Below, one piece after another: positions 35,551-44,871 of a stretch of DNA of 64,000 bases. The notes under the pieces are model-generated. The model had not been told where the DNA came from and made no database searches. It saw only the letters and a program-made list of their open reading frames with translations. Position numbers and translations under genes: made by a program. Source of the DNA: Citricoccus sp. CH26A (GTDB lineage: Bacteria; Actinomycetota; Actinomycetes; Actinomycetales; Micrococcaceae); NCBI RefSeq assembly GCF_000224415.1, contig NZ_AFXQ01000013.1, positions 1-64,000 of the forward strand. Reading direction: 5' to 3'. Within the stretch, counting starts at the first letter, position 1. Each line of letters starts with the position of its first letter.

Positions 35551-36426
35551 ATGAACCCGTGGCCCCGTTCCCTCGCCCCCGCACTGGACCGGCTCGTCCG
35601 GATGCCGGCCGTCCGGACGGTCGGGTGCGCCGCGAGGGAACTGGCCGGACTGCTGCTGCCGGTGGAGTGCGCCGTGTGCGGTGTCCAGGACGGTGCGGTC
35701 TGCCCCGCGTGCGCCGATCAGCTCGCCGGCTCGGTGCTGCACCCGTTCCGGGCCGAACGGGACGCCGCCGCGCTACCGCTGGTGTCCGTGGATCCCGACG
35801 CCGGAATGGTTCCGCTGGCGGTGGTGGCCGCGGGCCGGTACGGCGGCCCCCTGGCGCGGGCGTTGCTGGGGTTCAAGGACCACGGCCGCACGCCGGTCGG
35901 CCGGCACCTGCGCCCGGCGGTGCACCGGGCGCTGGCCGCCGTCCCCTCGCTGCTGGGTGATCAGGCACCGTGCGGGTCCGGGGTCACCTGGACGGCACCG
36001 GCCCTACTGGTCCCGGTCCCGGGGAGTGCGGTCGGTTTCCGGCGGCGGGGATACGACCCGGTGGCCGAACTGCTGACCGGACCACTCCCCGCCGGCTGGG
36101 AACTGGCTCCCGGGCTGTTGCGCCATGCCCGTGGGCGCACGGGAGCACGGGCGCGCGGACGACCGGGGCGGACCGCCAGTCATGCCGGGACGGCCTCCAC
36201 CCTGCGCCGCCACCGTAACGCCGGGCGGTTCCGCGCGACCGGCCGGGCCCATCGGGCCCAGGGGCGCCCCGTGGTGCTGTTCGACGACGTGATGACCACC
36301 GGGTCCACCCTCGCCGCCGCCTGGCACGCCCTGGACGGGCTGGGCTTGAGGCCCGCCGCGGCGGTGGTCCTCGCGGCTGTCACGGCCCCCGGATCCGGAC
36401 CCGCTGAGGGACTTAACTCCGGGTGA
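35551..36426 (+). CDS. ComF-family phosphoribosyltransferase-like protein
   Basis: A 291-residue ComF/GntX family protein. The N-terminal zinc-finger-like module has two CxxC pairs (CAVCG and CPAC, residues 44-61). The type I PRTase core ends with the PRPP loop VVLFDDVMTTGSTL near residues 246-259. The central LVPVPGSAVGFRRRGYDP is also characteristic. In naturally competent bacteria ComF helps import or process DNA. In most Actinobacteria its role is unknown, and no other competence genes are in this window. The gene after lpqB is ComF in many Actinobacteria. The -35 of hpf lies inside its last codons. Confidence 0.88.
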   Translation: MNPWPRSLAPALDRLVRMPAVRTVGCAARELAGLLLPVECAVCGVQDGAVCPACADQLAGSVLHPFRAERDAAALPLVSVDPDAGMVPLAVVAAGRYGGPLARALLGFKDHGRTPVGRHLRPAVHRALAAVPSLLGDQAPCGSGVTWTAPALLVPVPGSAVGFRRRGYDPVAELLTGPLPAGWELAPGLLRHARGRTGARARGRPGRTASHAGTASTLRRHRNAGRFRATGRAHRAQGRPVVLFDDVMTTGSTLAAAWHALDGLGLRPAAAVVLAAVTAPGSGPAEGLNSG

Positions 36427-36441
36427 AGAACCGACTAGGCT
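36413..36441 (+). promoter_or_regulatory. Promoter of hpf
   Basis: TTAACT (36413-36418), a 17-bp spacer and TAGGCT (36436-36441) form a plausible promoter overlapping the comF stop. The leader to ATG 36590 would be about 140 nt. Confidence 0.6.
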
Positions 36442-36473
36442 GAGTGTGCGGAACCCGGGAGGGAACCGTCAGA

Positions 36474-36541
36474 GGCGGCAGGAAGGAGGAGTTCTTCCCG
36501 CCGCCGATGTGCATTAAGGGGCCGGTCGGTACCCCGGCCCC
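36474..36541 (+). promoter_or_regulatory. Two stable hairpins in the hpf leader
   Basis: Hairpin 1 pairs 36474-36479 with 36500-36505, and the inner GGAAG with CTTCC (36494-36498). Hairpin 2 pairs GGGGCCGG (36518-36525) with CCGGCCCC (36534-36541). The true ribosome-binding site AGGAGG sits after them, at about 36579-36584. The hairpins may stabilise the mRNA or respond to growth state. This is inference from structure alone. Confidence 0.45.
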
Positions 36542-36589
36542 CGGTGCAACACCACTGTTCGGATGGCCGCGAGGCCCTAGGAGGACATC

Positions 36590-37270
36590 ATGACCATGGA
36601 CGTCAGCTACGTTGCCCGCAACGTGTCGATCCCGGACCGGTTCCGGGACTACGCCCAGGAGAAGTTCAGCAAGATCGAGCAGCTCGCGCAGCGTGCTCAA
36701 CGGCTGGAGATCAAGGTCACCAAGCAGTCCAACCACCGCCATTCGGGCCAGAACCTGACCGTGGAGCTGACGGTGCAGGGCAAGGGCAAGGTCATCCGGG
36801 CCGAGGCCCAGTCCGACGACAAGTTCGCGGCCTTCGACCTGGCGTTCGGCAAGCTCCTGGAGCGCCTGCGGAGGCTCCGCGACCGGCAGAAGGACCGTCA
36901 GCACCAGCGCGTGTCCGTCGCCGACGCGACGGCGGCGCTGCCCGTGATCGATGCGGAGCGGTCGCTCGTGGACCAGGTCAAGGCGGAGCAGGCAGCGCAG
37001 GAGGGCGTCCAGGGCGAGAAGAACGGCGAGGCGCCGGTGACGATCCGCAAGAAGGTCTTCCCCGCCCAGCCCATGACCGTCCATGACGCCGTGGACGCGA
37101 TGGAGATGGTCGGCCACGATTTCTACCTGTTCGTCGACGAGGAGTCCGGACGGCCCTCGGCGATCTACCGGCGCAAGGGCTGGTCGTACGGCGTCATCGC
37201 CCTCGACGCGGAGCATCCGGACGCCGAACCCCGCGAGGAGGAGATCGGCTACCGGGCGGCCGCCGTCTGA
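36590..37270 (+). CDS. hpf: Long ribosome hibernation-promoting factor (HPF)
   Basis: A 226-residue long-form HPF. The N-terminal S30AE domain spans residues 1-105 (MDVSYVARNVSIPDRFRDYAQEK). A charged linker covers 105-155. The C-terminal dimerisation domain (160-215) reads RKKVFPAQPMTVHDAVDAME and DFYLFVDEESGRPSAIYRRK. Long HPFs make 100S ribosome dimers in stationary phase. AGGAGG precedes ATG at ideal spacing. A 140-nt structured leader and a terminator hairpin (37292-37323) make it a single-gene unit. Confidence 0.95.
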   Translation: MTMDVSYVARNVSIPDRFRDYAQEKFSKIEQLAQRAQRLEIKVTKQSNHRHSGQNLTVELTVQGKGKVIRAEAQSDDKFAAFDLAFGKLLERLRRLRDRQKDRQHQRVSVADATAALPVIDAERSLVDQVKAEQAAQEGVQGEKNGEAPVTIRKKVFPAQPMTVHDAVDAMEMVGHDFYLFVDEESGRPSAIYRRKGWSYGVIALDAEHPDAEPREEEIGYRAAAV

Positions 37271-37291
37271 GACCCCGCGAACCCCTGAGCG

Positions 37292-37323
37292 CAGTGCCCG
37301 TCCCGGCAGGGGCGGGCACTGCC
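37292..37323 (+). terminator. Terminator-like hairpin after hpf
   Basis: GCAGTGCCCG (37292-37301) pairs perfectly with CGGGCACTGC (37314-37323), 21 bp after the hpf stop. Confidence 0.6.
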
Positions 37324-37361
37324 CCTGTCCGGACCAGTCCGACCACGAGGCCCGACCGCCC

Positions 37362-38633
37362 ATGACGTCCACCCCACCCGCCCTGAGCGCCTCCGAGGCC
37401 CGGCGCACCGTCCTGGCCGCTCAGCTGCTGGACCGCCCGCGCCGCCCCGGGCCGGTGACCGGCCGCCGGATCAGGACGGTGCTGGACCGGCTGAACGTGG
37501 TGCAGATCGACTCCGTGAACGTGCTGGCCCGGGCGCACTACGTGCCCCTCTACAGCAGGCTCGGACCGTACGAGACGGCGGGGCTGGACCGCGTCTGGCA
37601 CCGGGCCCCGCGTGACTGGACCGAGTACTGGGCCCACGAGGCCTCCCTCGTGCCGACCCGGTTGCGGCCCGCGCTCATGGCCGTCCAGCGCCGCACGTGG
37701 ATGTCCGCCACGGAGCTGGACGCCGCACTGCGGGAGGACCTGTCCGATCGGATCCTGGCGCTGCTGGAGACCTCCCGGCCCCTGACGGCCCGGCAGGTCC
37801 AGGACCGACTGGGAGACCACGGTCGGCATGAGGGGCACTGGGGCTGGAACTGGACCGTGGTCAAGCGCGTCCTCGAGGATCTCTTCGCCTCCGGACGCGT
37901 CGCCAGCGCCGGACGGAACGCTCAGTTCGAGCGCCGGTTCTTCCCTGCCTCACGGCTCACCCCGGACGTCGGGGAGCCGGACGCCCACGCGGCCGCCGTC
38001 GAGCTCGTCCGGGCCGCCTCGCGGGCCCTGGGCGTGGCCACCGACGCCTCACTGGCCGACTACTACCGCATCCACGTCACGGCCGCCCGCGCCGCCGCCC
38101 GCGAGCTGCACCGCGAGGGCGTCCTGGAACCGGTCGGACTGCCGGGCACCGGCGGGCGGACCGTGCCCGCCTGGCGCCACGTGGCGGCGGTCACGCCCCG
38201 GTGGGCCACCGGCCGCGCCCTGGTGAGCCCCTTCGACCCCCTGGTGTTCCATCGTCCGCGGGTGGAGGACCTGTTCGGGGTCCGGTACCGCCTGGGGATC
38301 TACACTCCCGCGGCCAGGCGCACCCGCGGTTACTACTCCCTGCTGTTCCTGCTGGGGGAGCGGCTGGCCGCCCAGGTCGACCTCAAGGCTGATCGCCCGT
38401 CAGGGGTGCTGCTGGTGCGCGGGGCCTGGTGGGAGGACCCCGCCGGGCTGCCCGGCGGGACCGTTGCGCGCGACCGGACGGCCGACGTCGGGCACGTGGC
38501 CGGGGAGCTGGCCGCCGAACTGAACGAGCTGGCTGCGTGGCTGGCCCTGGGGGACGTGGTCGTCGAACCGGACGCGGACGGGGACCTGACCCGGGACGTG
38601 GCGTGGGCGTTGAGGAAGCTCCAAGGGTTTTGA
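37362..38633 (+). CDS. AlkZ/YcaQ-like DNA glycosylase (HTH_42 family)
   Basis: A 423-residue winged-helix protein of the HTH_42/YcaQ family. The catalytic QxD motif of AlkZ-type glycosylases is at residues 48-50 ([15 protein letters not shown]). Other family blocks are [30 protein letters not shown], and [25 protein letters not shown]-type sequence late in the protein. E. coli YcaQ and Streptomyces AlkZ excise bulky N7-alkyl adducts and unhook interstrand crosslinks. The same activity is likely but untested here. Start ATG 37362 lacks a strong ribosome-binding site. Confidence 0.85.
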   Translation: MTSTPPALSASEARRTVLAAQLLDRPRRPGPVTGRRIRTVLDRLNVVQIDSVNVLARAHYVPLYSRLGPYETAGLDRVWHRAPRDWTEYWAHEASLVPTRLRPALMAVQRRTWMSATELDAALREDLSDRILALLETSRPLTARQVQDRLGDHGRHEGHWGWNWTVVKRVLEDLFASGRVASAGRNAQFERRFFPASRLTPDVGEPDAHAAAVELVRAASRALGVATDASLADYYRIHVTAARAAARELHREGVLEPVGLPGTGGRTVPAWRHVAAVTPRWATGRALVSPFDPLVFHRPRVEDLFGVRYRLGIYTPAARRTRGYYSLLFLLGERLAAQVDLKADRPSGVLLVRGAWWEDPAGLPGGTVARDRTADVGHVAGELAAELNELAAWLALGDVVVEPDADGDLTRDVAWALRKLQGF

Positions 38634-38636
38634 TCG

Positions 38637-38642
38637 TAGACT
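38637..38642 (+). promoter_or_regulatory. Candidate -10 (TAGACT) of secA
   Basis: TAGACT lies 100 bp before the secA start, just after the preceding stop. No -35 at standard spacing is clear. Confidence 0.4.
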
Positions 38643-38742
38643 GTGCTGGTATCCCGGACCGGTGCGCCGGATCGCCCGGGGTACCCAGAGCGCAACCCAT
38701 ATCGACGCACCCGGGACACCGGGGAACAGGGAGTCCAGGCAC

Positions 38743-41502
<2,760 letters not shown>

Positions 41503-41542
41503 CCTGGCACCGAACCGAGGCCGACCCGGCGTCCGAGCACGC

Positions 41543-42091
41543 TCAGCCGAGTTCGAGCGCGGTGACCTTCCACCGGTCGCGGTGGCGCTCGATCCGCAGG
41601 GCCATGGCCCGGACGCGATCCGGCAACTGGATGGTGGCGCTGGCCTCGTAGACCCCGTCTCCTGCGGGACAGCAGCGGGATCCCAGGGCCTGTGGCGCGC
41701 CCGCAGCGCCGCGGTCAGGCCGGATCCGGCGGGCCAGTTCCGCCCGTCGGGTCATCTTGCCGTAGGTCGGCAGGTCCAGCCATGCCGAGAGCTGGCGCGC
41801 CGGCCGGAGACCGAGCTCGGCCTCGACGCAGGCCAGGGCGACGATCCGGGCCAGGGACCTGATGTGCCGGTCCTCTTCTCGACGCCGTTCGGCGAGGGCC
41901 CGTTCGGAGGGCGTCGAGACCGGGGCGGCCTGAGGCCCGGGGGACCACGCTGGACGTGAGGTACCGGAGCCGGGGCGCCCGACGGCGTGGGCTCCTCCGT
42001 GGGCGGACCGGGGCGGCAGGGCCGGTGGCACCGTGGACACGGTGAGCGGACCGGGGGTGCGGTGGGTCGCGGTCGAGTGGGTGGTGGACAT
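41543..42091 (-). CDS. Rv3235-family protein
   Basis: A 182-residue protein with a disordered, Pro/Thr/Ser-rich N-terminal half (1-80). The C-terminal domain (85-182) matches the Rv3235 family: ALACVEAELGLRPARQLSAWL and ATIQLPDRVRAMALRIERH, ending in WKVTALELG. These small proteins are encoded near secA in Actinobacteria and have no known function. ATG 42091 follows GGAGGAACG. It shares its strand with the LysM gene, 98 bp away. Confidence 0.82.
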   Translation of the reverse strand: MSTTHSTATHRTPGPLTVSTVPPALPPRSAHGGAHAVGRPGSGTSRPAWSPGPQAAPVSTPSERALAERRREEDRHIRSLARIVALACVEAELGLRPARQLSAWLDLPTYGKMTRRAELARRIRPDRGAAGAPQALGSRCCPAGDGVYEASATIQLPDRVRAMALRIERHRDRWKVTALELG

Positions 42092-42189
42092 CGTTCCTCC
42101 GATGGGTCGGTCGAACCGTGCTGGGGGTCAGGTGTGGGGGATCCAGGGCGCGCGGGACGTGCCCAGCGCGCGTGCCCGAACCGGCCCGT

Positions 42190-42978
42190 TCAGGACACCG
42201 GGGGTGCCTGGAGGACCGTTCCGGGGGCCAGGACGTCCGCGTCGGCTCCGATGACCGGCCGATTGAGCTGATACCACTGCCGCCACCTGCGGTCGATCTC
42301 CAGCTCGGTGGCGTACGGACCGAGTTCCTCGGCGGCGATGTCCCAGAGGCAGTCACCGGCGCGCACGGTGACCGACCTGGGCGCCGTGCTGCGGCCCTGG
42401 TGCCCGGCCCCGGGGACCGAGGGGGCCGGAGCGGACGGTCGCCAGGTCGGCGACGGGACGCCGGCGGAGGGAGACGGCGTCCCGGACGGTGTCTCGCGCG
42501 ACGCGGCCATCCAACCGGGCCGGGGGACGGGTACGGTCAGGGCGGCGGACTGCTGCCGGGCCACGGAGAGGTGCTGCCCCGGGGCTGTGCCGACCCCGGA
42601 GAGGTCGTCGGTCGCCGCCCAGGAGCCGGGGGCGACCAGCAGGTTGAGGCCCAGGACCGACGCGGCCACCCTGCGCAGGAACCGCGGTGACAGGGCCTGT
42701 CCGTACCGGACCAGCCGGACCGAGCGCGACCGTTGACCGAGTGCCGTCAGGGCCGTGCCGATCAGCGCCACGAACCACCAGGCGGCCAGCAGTGCGCCCG
42801 TCCCCGCGCAGGCCGAGGCCACCAGGACCTCGACCGCCTGCAGTCCGGAGACGGCCTCGGCAGAGAGTCCGGTGGACCCGAACCACCACAACAACGGGCC
42901 GGTCGCCGTCGCCAATGCGGTCAGGGCGACGTCGTCGCCCCGCGGGGCGATTCGATGGTGCGGTGATGAGGCGTCCAC
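42190..42978 (-). CDS. Membrane protein with C-terminal LysM domain
   Basis: A 262-residue protein from GTG 42978, chosen because GAAGGGAAG precedes it; a TTG at 43053 also opens the frame but has no ribosome-binding site. Three hydrophobic segments lie in the first 120 residues (VALTALATATGPLLWWFG, ACAGTGALLAAWWFVALIGTAL, RVAASVLGLNLLVAPGSW). A Pro/Ser-rich linker leads to a LysM-like domain at the end (VTVRAGDCLWDIAAEELGP, then VLAPGTVLQAPP). LysM domains bind N-acetylglucosamine-containing glycans such as peptidoglycan. This arrangement is common beside secA in Micrococcaceae-like genomes. Confidence 0.8.
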   Translation of the reverse strand: MDASSPHHRIAPRGDDVALTALATATGPLLWWFGSTGLSAEAVSGLQAVEVLVASACAGTGALLAAWWFVALIGTALTALGQRSRSVRLVRYGQALSPRFLRRVAASVLGLNLLVAPGSWAATDDLSGVGTAPGQHLSVARQQSAALTVPVPRPGWMAASRETPSGTPSPSAGVPSPTWRPSAPAPSVPGAGHQGRSTAPRSVTVRAGDCLWDIAAEELGPYATELEIDRRWRQWYQLNRPVIGADADVLAPGTVLQAPPVS

Positions 42979-43067
42979 GGGGCTTCCCTTCGGTGGTGTG
43001 GCCTGCGCCGACTCGTTCAACGGCCGGTGAACCTTCTCGATGCCCTCAGCCAACCCTGGCCGCCTGA

Positions 43068-43142
43068 TGATGTCAATAGATGCCCGATAGGCTCTCTAGA
43101 CCCATGTACGTTCCTTTTGATGCTGTTTGATGTCATTCGATC
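43068..43142. repeat. Spaced direct repeat TGATGTCAnTnGAT
   Basis: TGATGTCAATAGATG (43068-43082) recurs as TGATGTCATTCGATC (43128-43142), exactly 60 bp apart. TTTGATG also occurs twice 10 bp apart (43116 and 43126). This AT-richer block sits between the divergent LysM and 43241 genes and could be an operator. Confidence 0.45.
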
Positions 43143-43228
43143 ATCAAGAAAGCGTGGTGGTGCGATCGCGTCTCCTCGGACCGCGGACCCACAGATCGCT
43201 GGCGCTCCTGCCGAGGGGCCACCCCCCC

Positions 43229-43234
43229 TAGGCT
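43229..43234 (+). promoter_or_regulatory. -10-like TAGGCT, leaderless geometry
   Basis: TAGGCT ends 6 nt before ATG 43241. The gap GGGCCC is not a ribosome-binding site. Confidence 0.6.
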
Positions 43235-43240
43235 GGGCCC

Positions 43241-43804
43241 ATGAGATGGGAACGGCTCTTCGCCGACCTCGAGGCGCAGCTGGCCCAGGGCCAGTGGCAG
43301 GACACCGAGGCCGAGGCCGCGGAGATGACCCGCGGTGAGCATGCGGGCATCACGCTGGCGGACAGGATCCGCGGGGCGCTCGGTGCGACCCTCCGGATCC
43401 AGCTGGCCGAGGGGGAGCGACTGCAGATGACCGTGTCCACCGTGGGTGAGGAGTGGCTCGGGGGCAGTGACCGGGGTGGGAGCCTGCTCGTCCACCTGGA
43501 GGGGGTCCTCGCGGTGGATGCTCCACTGGCCCTGGCGACGCCGGAGGACTCTCCCGGCCGTCGGAGACTGGGGATCTCCGCGGCCTACCGCATGCTCTCC
43601 CGCACACGGGCCGGCGTCGTGGTCTACGGACGAGACGGTCGCTCACTCGGGGAGGGGACCATCGACAGGGTCGGGAGGGACCACTTCGACCTGGCCGTCC
43701 ATCCGCGGGACGAGCACCGCCGTGGACGTAACGTCCGCGGACTGCGGGTGATCCCGTTCAGCGCGGTGCAGGTGGTCCGGTCAGCTCACGCGTCCTCGGT
43801 CTGA
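43241..43804 (+). CDS. Conserved hypothetical protein
   Basis: A 187-residue soluble protein with no recognised domain. The N-terminus (MRWERLFADLEAQLAQGQWQ) and the middle (ADRIRGALGATLRIQLAEGE, GAGVVVYGRDG-like, GEGTIDRVGRDHFDLAVH) read as a real, compositionally normal coding region. I recall similar proteins next to the excisionase-family gene in Arthrobacter relatives, without function. The 3' end overlaps the convergent DNA-binding gene by 19 bp, and its promoter geometry suggests a leaderless mRNA. Confidence 0.7.
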   Translation: MRWERLFADLEAQLAQGQWQDTEAEAAEMTRGEHAGITLADRIRGALGATLRIQLAEGERLQMTVSTVGEEWLGGSDRGGSLLVHLEGVLAVDAPLALATPEDSPGRRRLGISAAYRMLSRTRAGVVVYGRDGRSLGEGTIDRVGRDHFDLAVHPRDEHRRGRNVRGLRVIPFSAVQVVRSAHASSV

Positions 43805-44016
43805 GGCGCGCCGGCGCGACGGGCCTCGGTCTTGGCGGCCTGCTGTGCGTACAGGTCCTCGATGTACTGGTCGAGCTTGACCTGCTCCACCCGCCACTGG
43901 CCCCGTCCCCCGATCTGGATGGCCGGGAGCTCACCGCTGCGCACGATCGCCCGGGCCTGGGCCATCGAGATCTGCAGCTCCTCGGCGACGTCGGTCAGGG
44001 TGAGGAATCGCGGCAT
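43786..44016 (-). CDS. Excisionase-family (HTH_17, MerR-like) DNA-binding protein
   Basis: A 76-residue protein made almost entirely of an HTH_17/excisionase-type winged helix: FLTLTDVAEELQISMAQARA, then GELPAIQIGGRGQWRVEQVKLDQYIEDL. A short charged tail follows. This compact fold is shared by phage excisionases and by chromosomal regulators such as BldC. No integrase or phage gene is near, so a transcriptional role is more likely. ATG 44016 has GGAGG upstream. It is divergent from the SAF/CpaE-like pair, with direct repeats in between that might be its operator. Confidence 0.85.
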   Translation of the reverse strand: MPRFLTLTDVAEELQISMAQARAIVRSGELPAIQIGGRGQWRVEQVKLDQYIEDLYAQQAAKTEARRAGAPQTEDA

Positions 44017-44097
44017 CGGTCCTCCGGGTGGTCGGGACGGGCGTACTGCCGCCCATTCTCCCACGTCCGCGGATCCCGGCCGCGGTTGTCCCCAGCG

Positions 44098-44121
44098 CCG
44101 GTGTCCAGGAACCGGTGTCCA
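44098..44121. repeat. Tandem direct repeat CCGGTGTCCA
   Basis: CCGGTGTCCA occurs at 44098-44107 and 44112-44121, a 14-bp period, with a related TTGTCCCCA at 44086-44094. The block lies between the divergent excisionase-like gene and the SAF gene, 43 bp before a TAGGCT -10. Confidence 0.5.
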
Positions 44122-44163
44122 CAGTGACGGACCGTCGCCTGGGCGGTCCTTTCCGGATGTGAC

Positions 44164-44169
44164 TAGGCT
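44164..44169 (+). promoter_or_regulatory. Candidate extended -10 of the SAF gene
   Basis: TAGGCT is preceded by TGTGAC, giving an extended -10 look, 54 bp before GTG 44224. Confidence 0.45.
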
Positions 44170-44223
44170 GATTGACGCATCCGGTGGTGGACGGGACCGC
44201 CGGGCCGAACAGGGAGGGCGCTC

Positions 44224-44862
44224 GTGGAGGGGACGAACAGCGCGGAGGCCCCGCGCCTTAGGCGACCGGGATGGAAGGACCCCCGACTGCTGGTGGGGAT
44301 CCTGCTGGTCCTGCTGTCCGTGGCGGGGACCGTGGCCCTGGTCCAGTCGCTGGACCGGTCGGAGGGGTACTGGGCTGCAGGGCAGGACCTGGTGCCCGGA
44401 GCGGTCGTCGAGCCCGAACAACTGACCGTGGTGCAGGCACGTCTGGGCGAGGCGGCCGACGACTACCTGCCGGCGGACCGACCGCTGCCGGCGGACGCCT
44501 CGGTGGTGGGGACGGTCCGTCAGGGGGAGCTGATCCCGGTGGGCGCGGTGGCGGGCGTGGACCCGGAGTCCCGCCAGGCCGTCGCCCTCACGCTGGAGGA
44601 TCCCCTCCCGGAGGGCACCGGCCCGGGGGCCCGCGTGGACGTCTGGATCGCCGCCGCCGACGGCCGGCAGGGGTTCGGCGAACCCGAGCTGGTGGCCCCG
44701 CGCGCCGAACTCGCCGGGATCTCCGAGGCCTCGGGATCCTTCGGCACCACGGGTGAGACCTCGCTGCAGGTCCTGCTCGGCCCCGAGGAACTGCCGCGGG
44801 TCCTGGACGCCAAGGGCAACGGCGCGCGCATCAGCGTCGTTCCCTCCCTCGGCGGGCGGTAG
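44224..44862 (+). CDS. SAF-domain (CpaB/RcpC-like) membrane protein
   Basis: A 212-residue protein starting at GTG 44224 after GGGAGGG. One N-terminal membrane helix spans 21-41. A SAF domain follows at about 48-110 (YWAAGQDLVPGAVVEPEQLTVVQARLG). The remainder resembles the C-terminal part of CpaB/RcpC (VALTLEDPLPEGTGPGARVDVWIAAAD). CpaB belongs to Tad/Flp pilus assembly, but no TadA, TadB/C, prepilin or peptidase gene is nearby. It is followed 9 bp later by a CpaE-like gene, so the two probably act together. Confidence 0.82.
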   Translation: MEGTNSAEAPRLRRPGWKDPRLLVGILLVLLSVAGTVALVQSLDRSEGYWAAGQDLVPGAVVEPEQLTVVQARLGEAADDYLPADRPLPADASVVGTVRQGELIPVGAVAGVDPESRQAVALTLEDPLPEGTGPGARVDVWIAAADGRQGFGEPELVAPRAELAGISEASGSFGTTGETSLQVLLGPEELPRVLDAKGNGARISVVPSLGGR

Positions 44863-44871
44863 GGGCACCGG

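Noticed and set aside
43786-44016. Phage excisionase marking an integrated element
   Set aside because: No integrase, attachment repeats, phage genes or change in base composition is seen nearby, so a chromosomal regulator is more likely.
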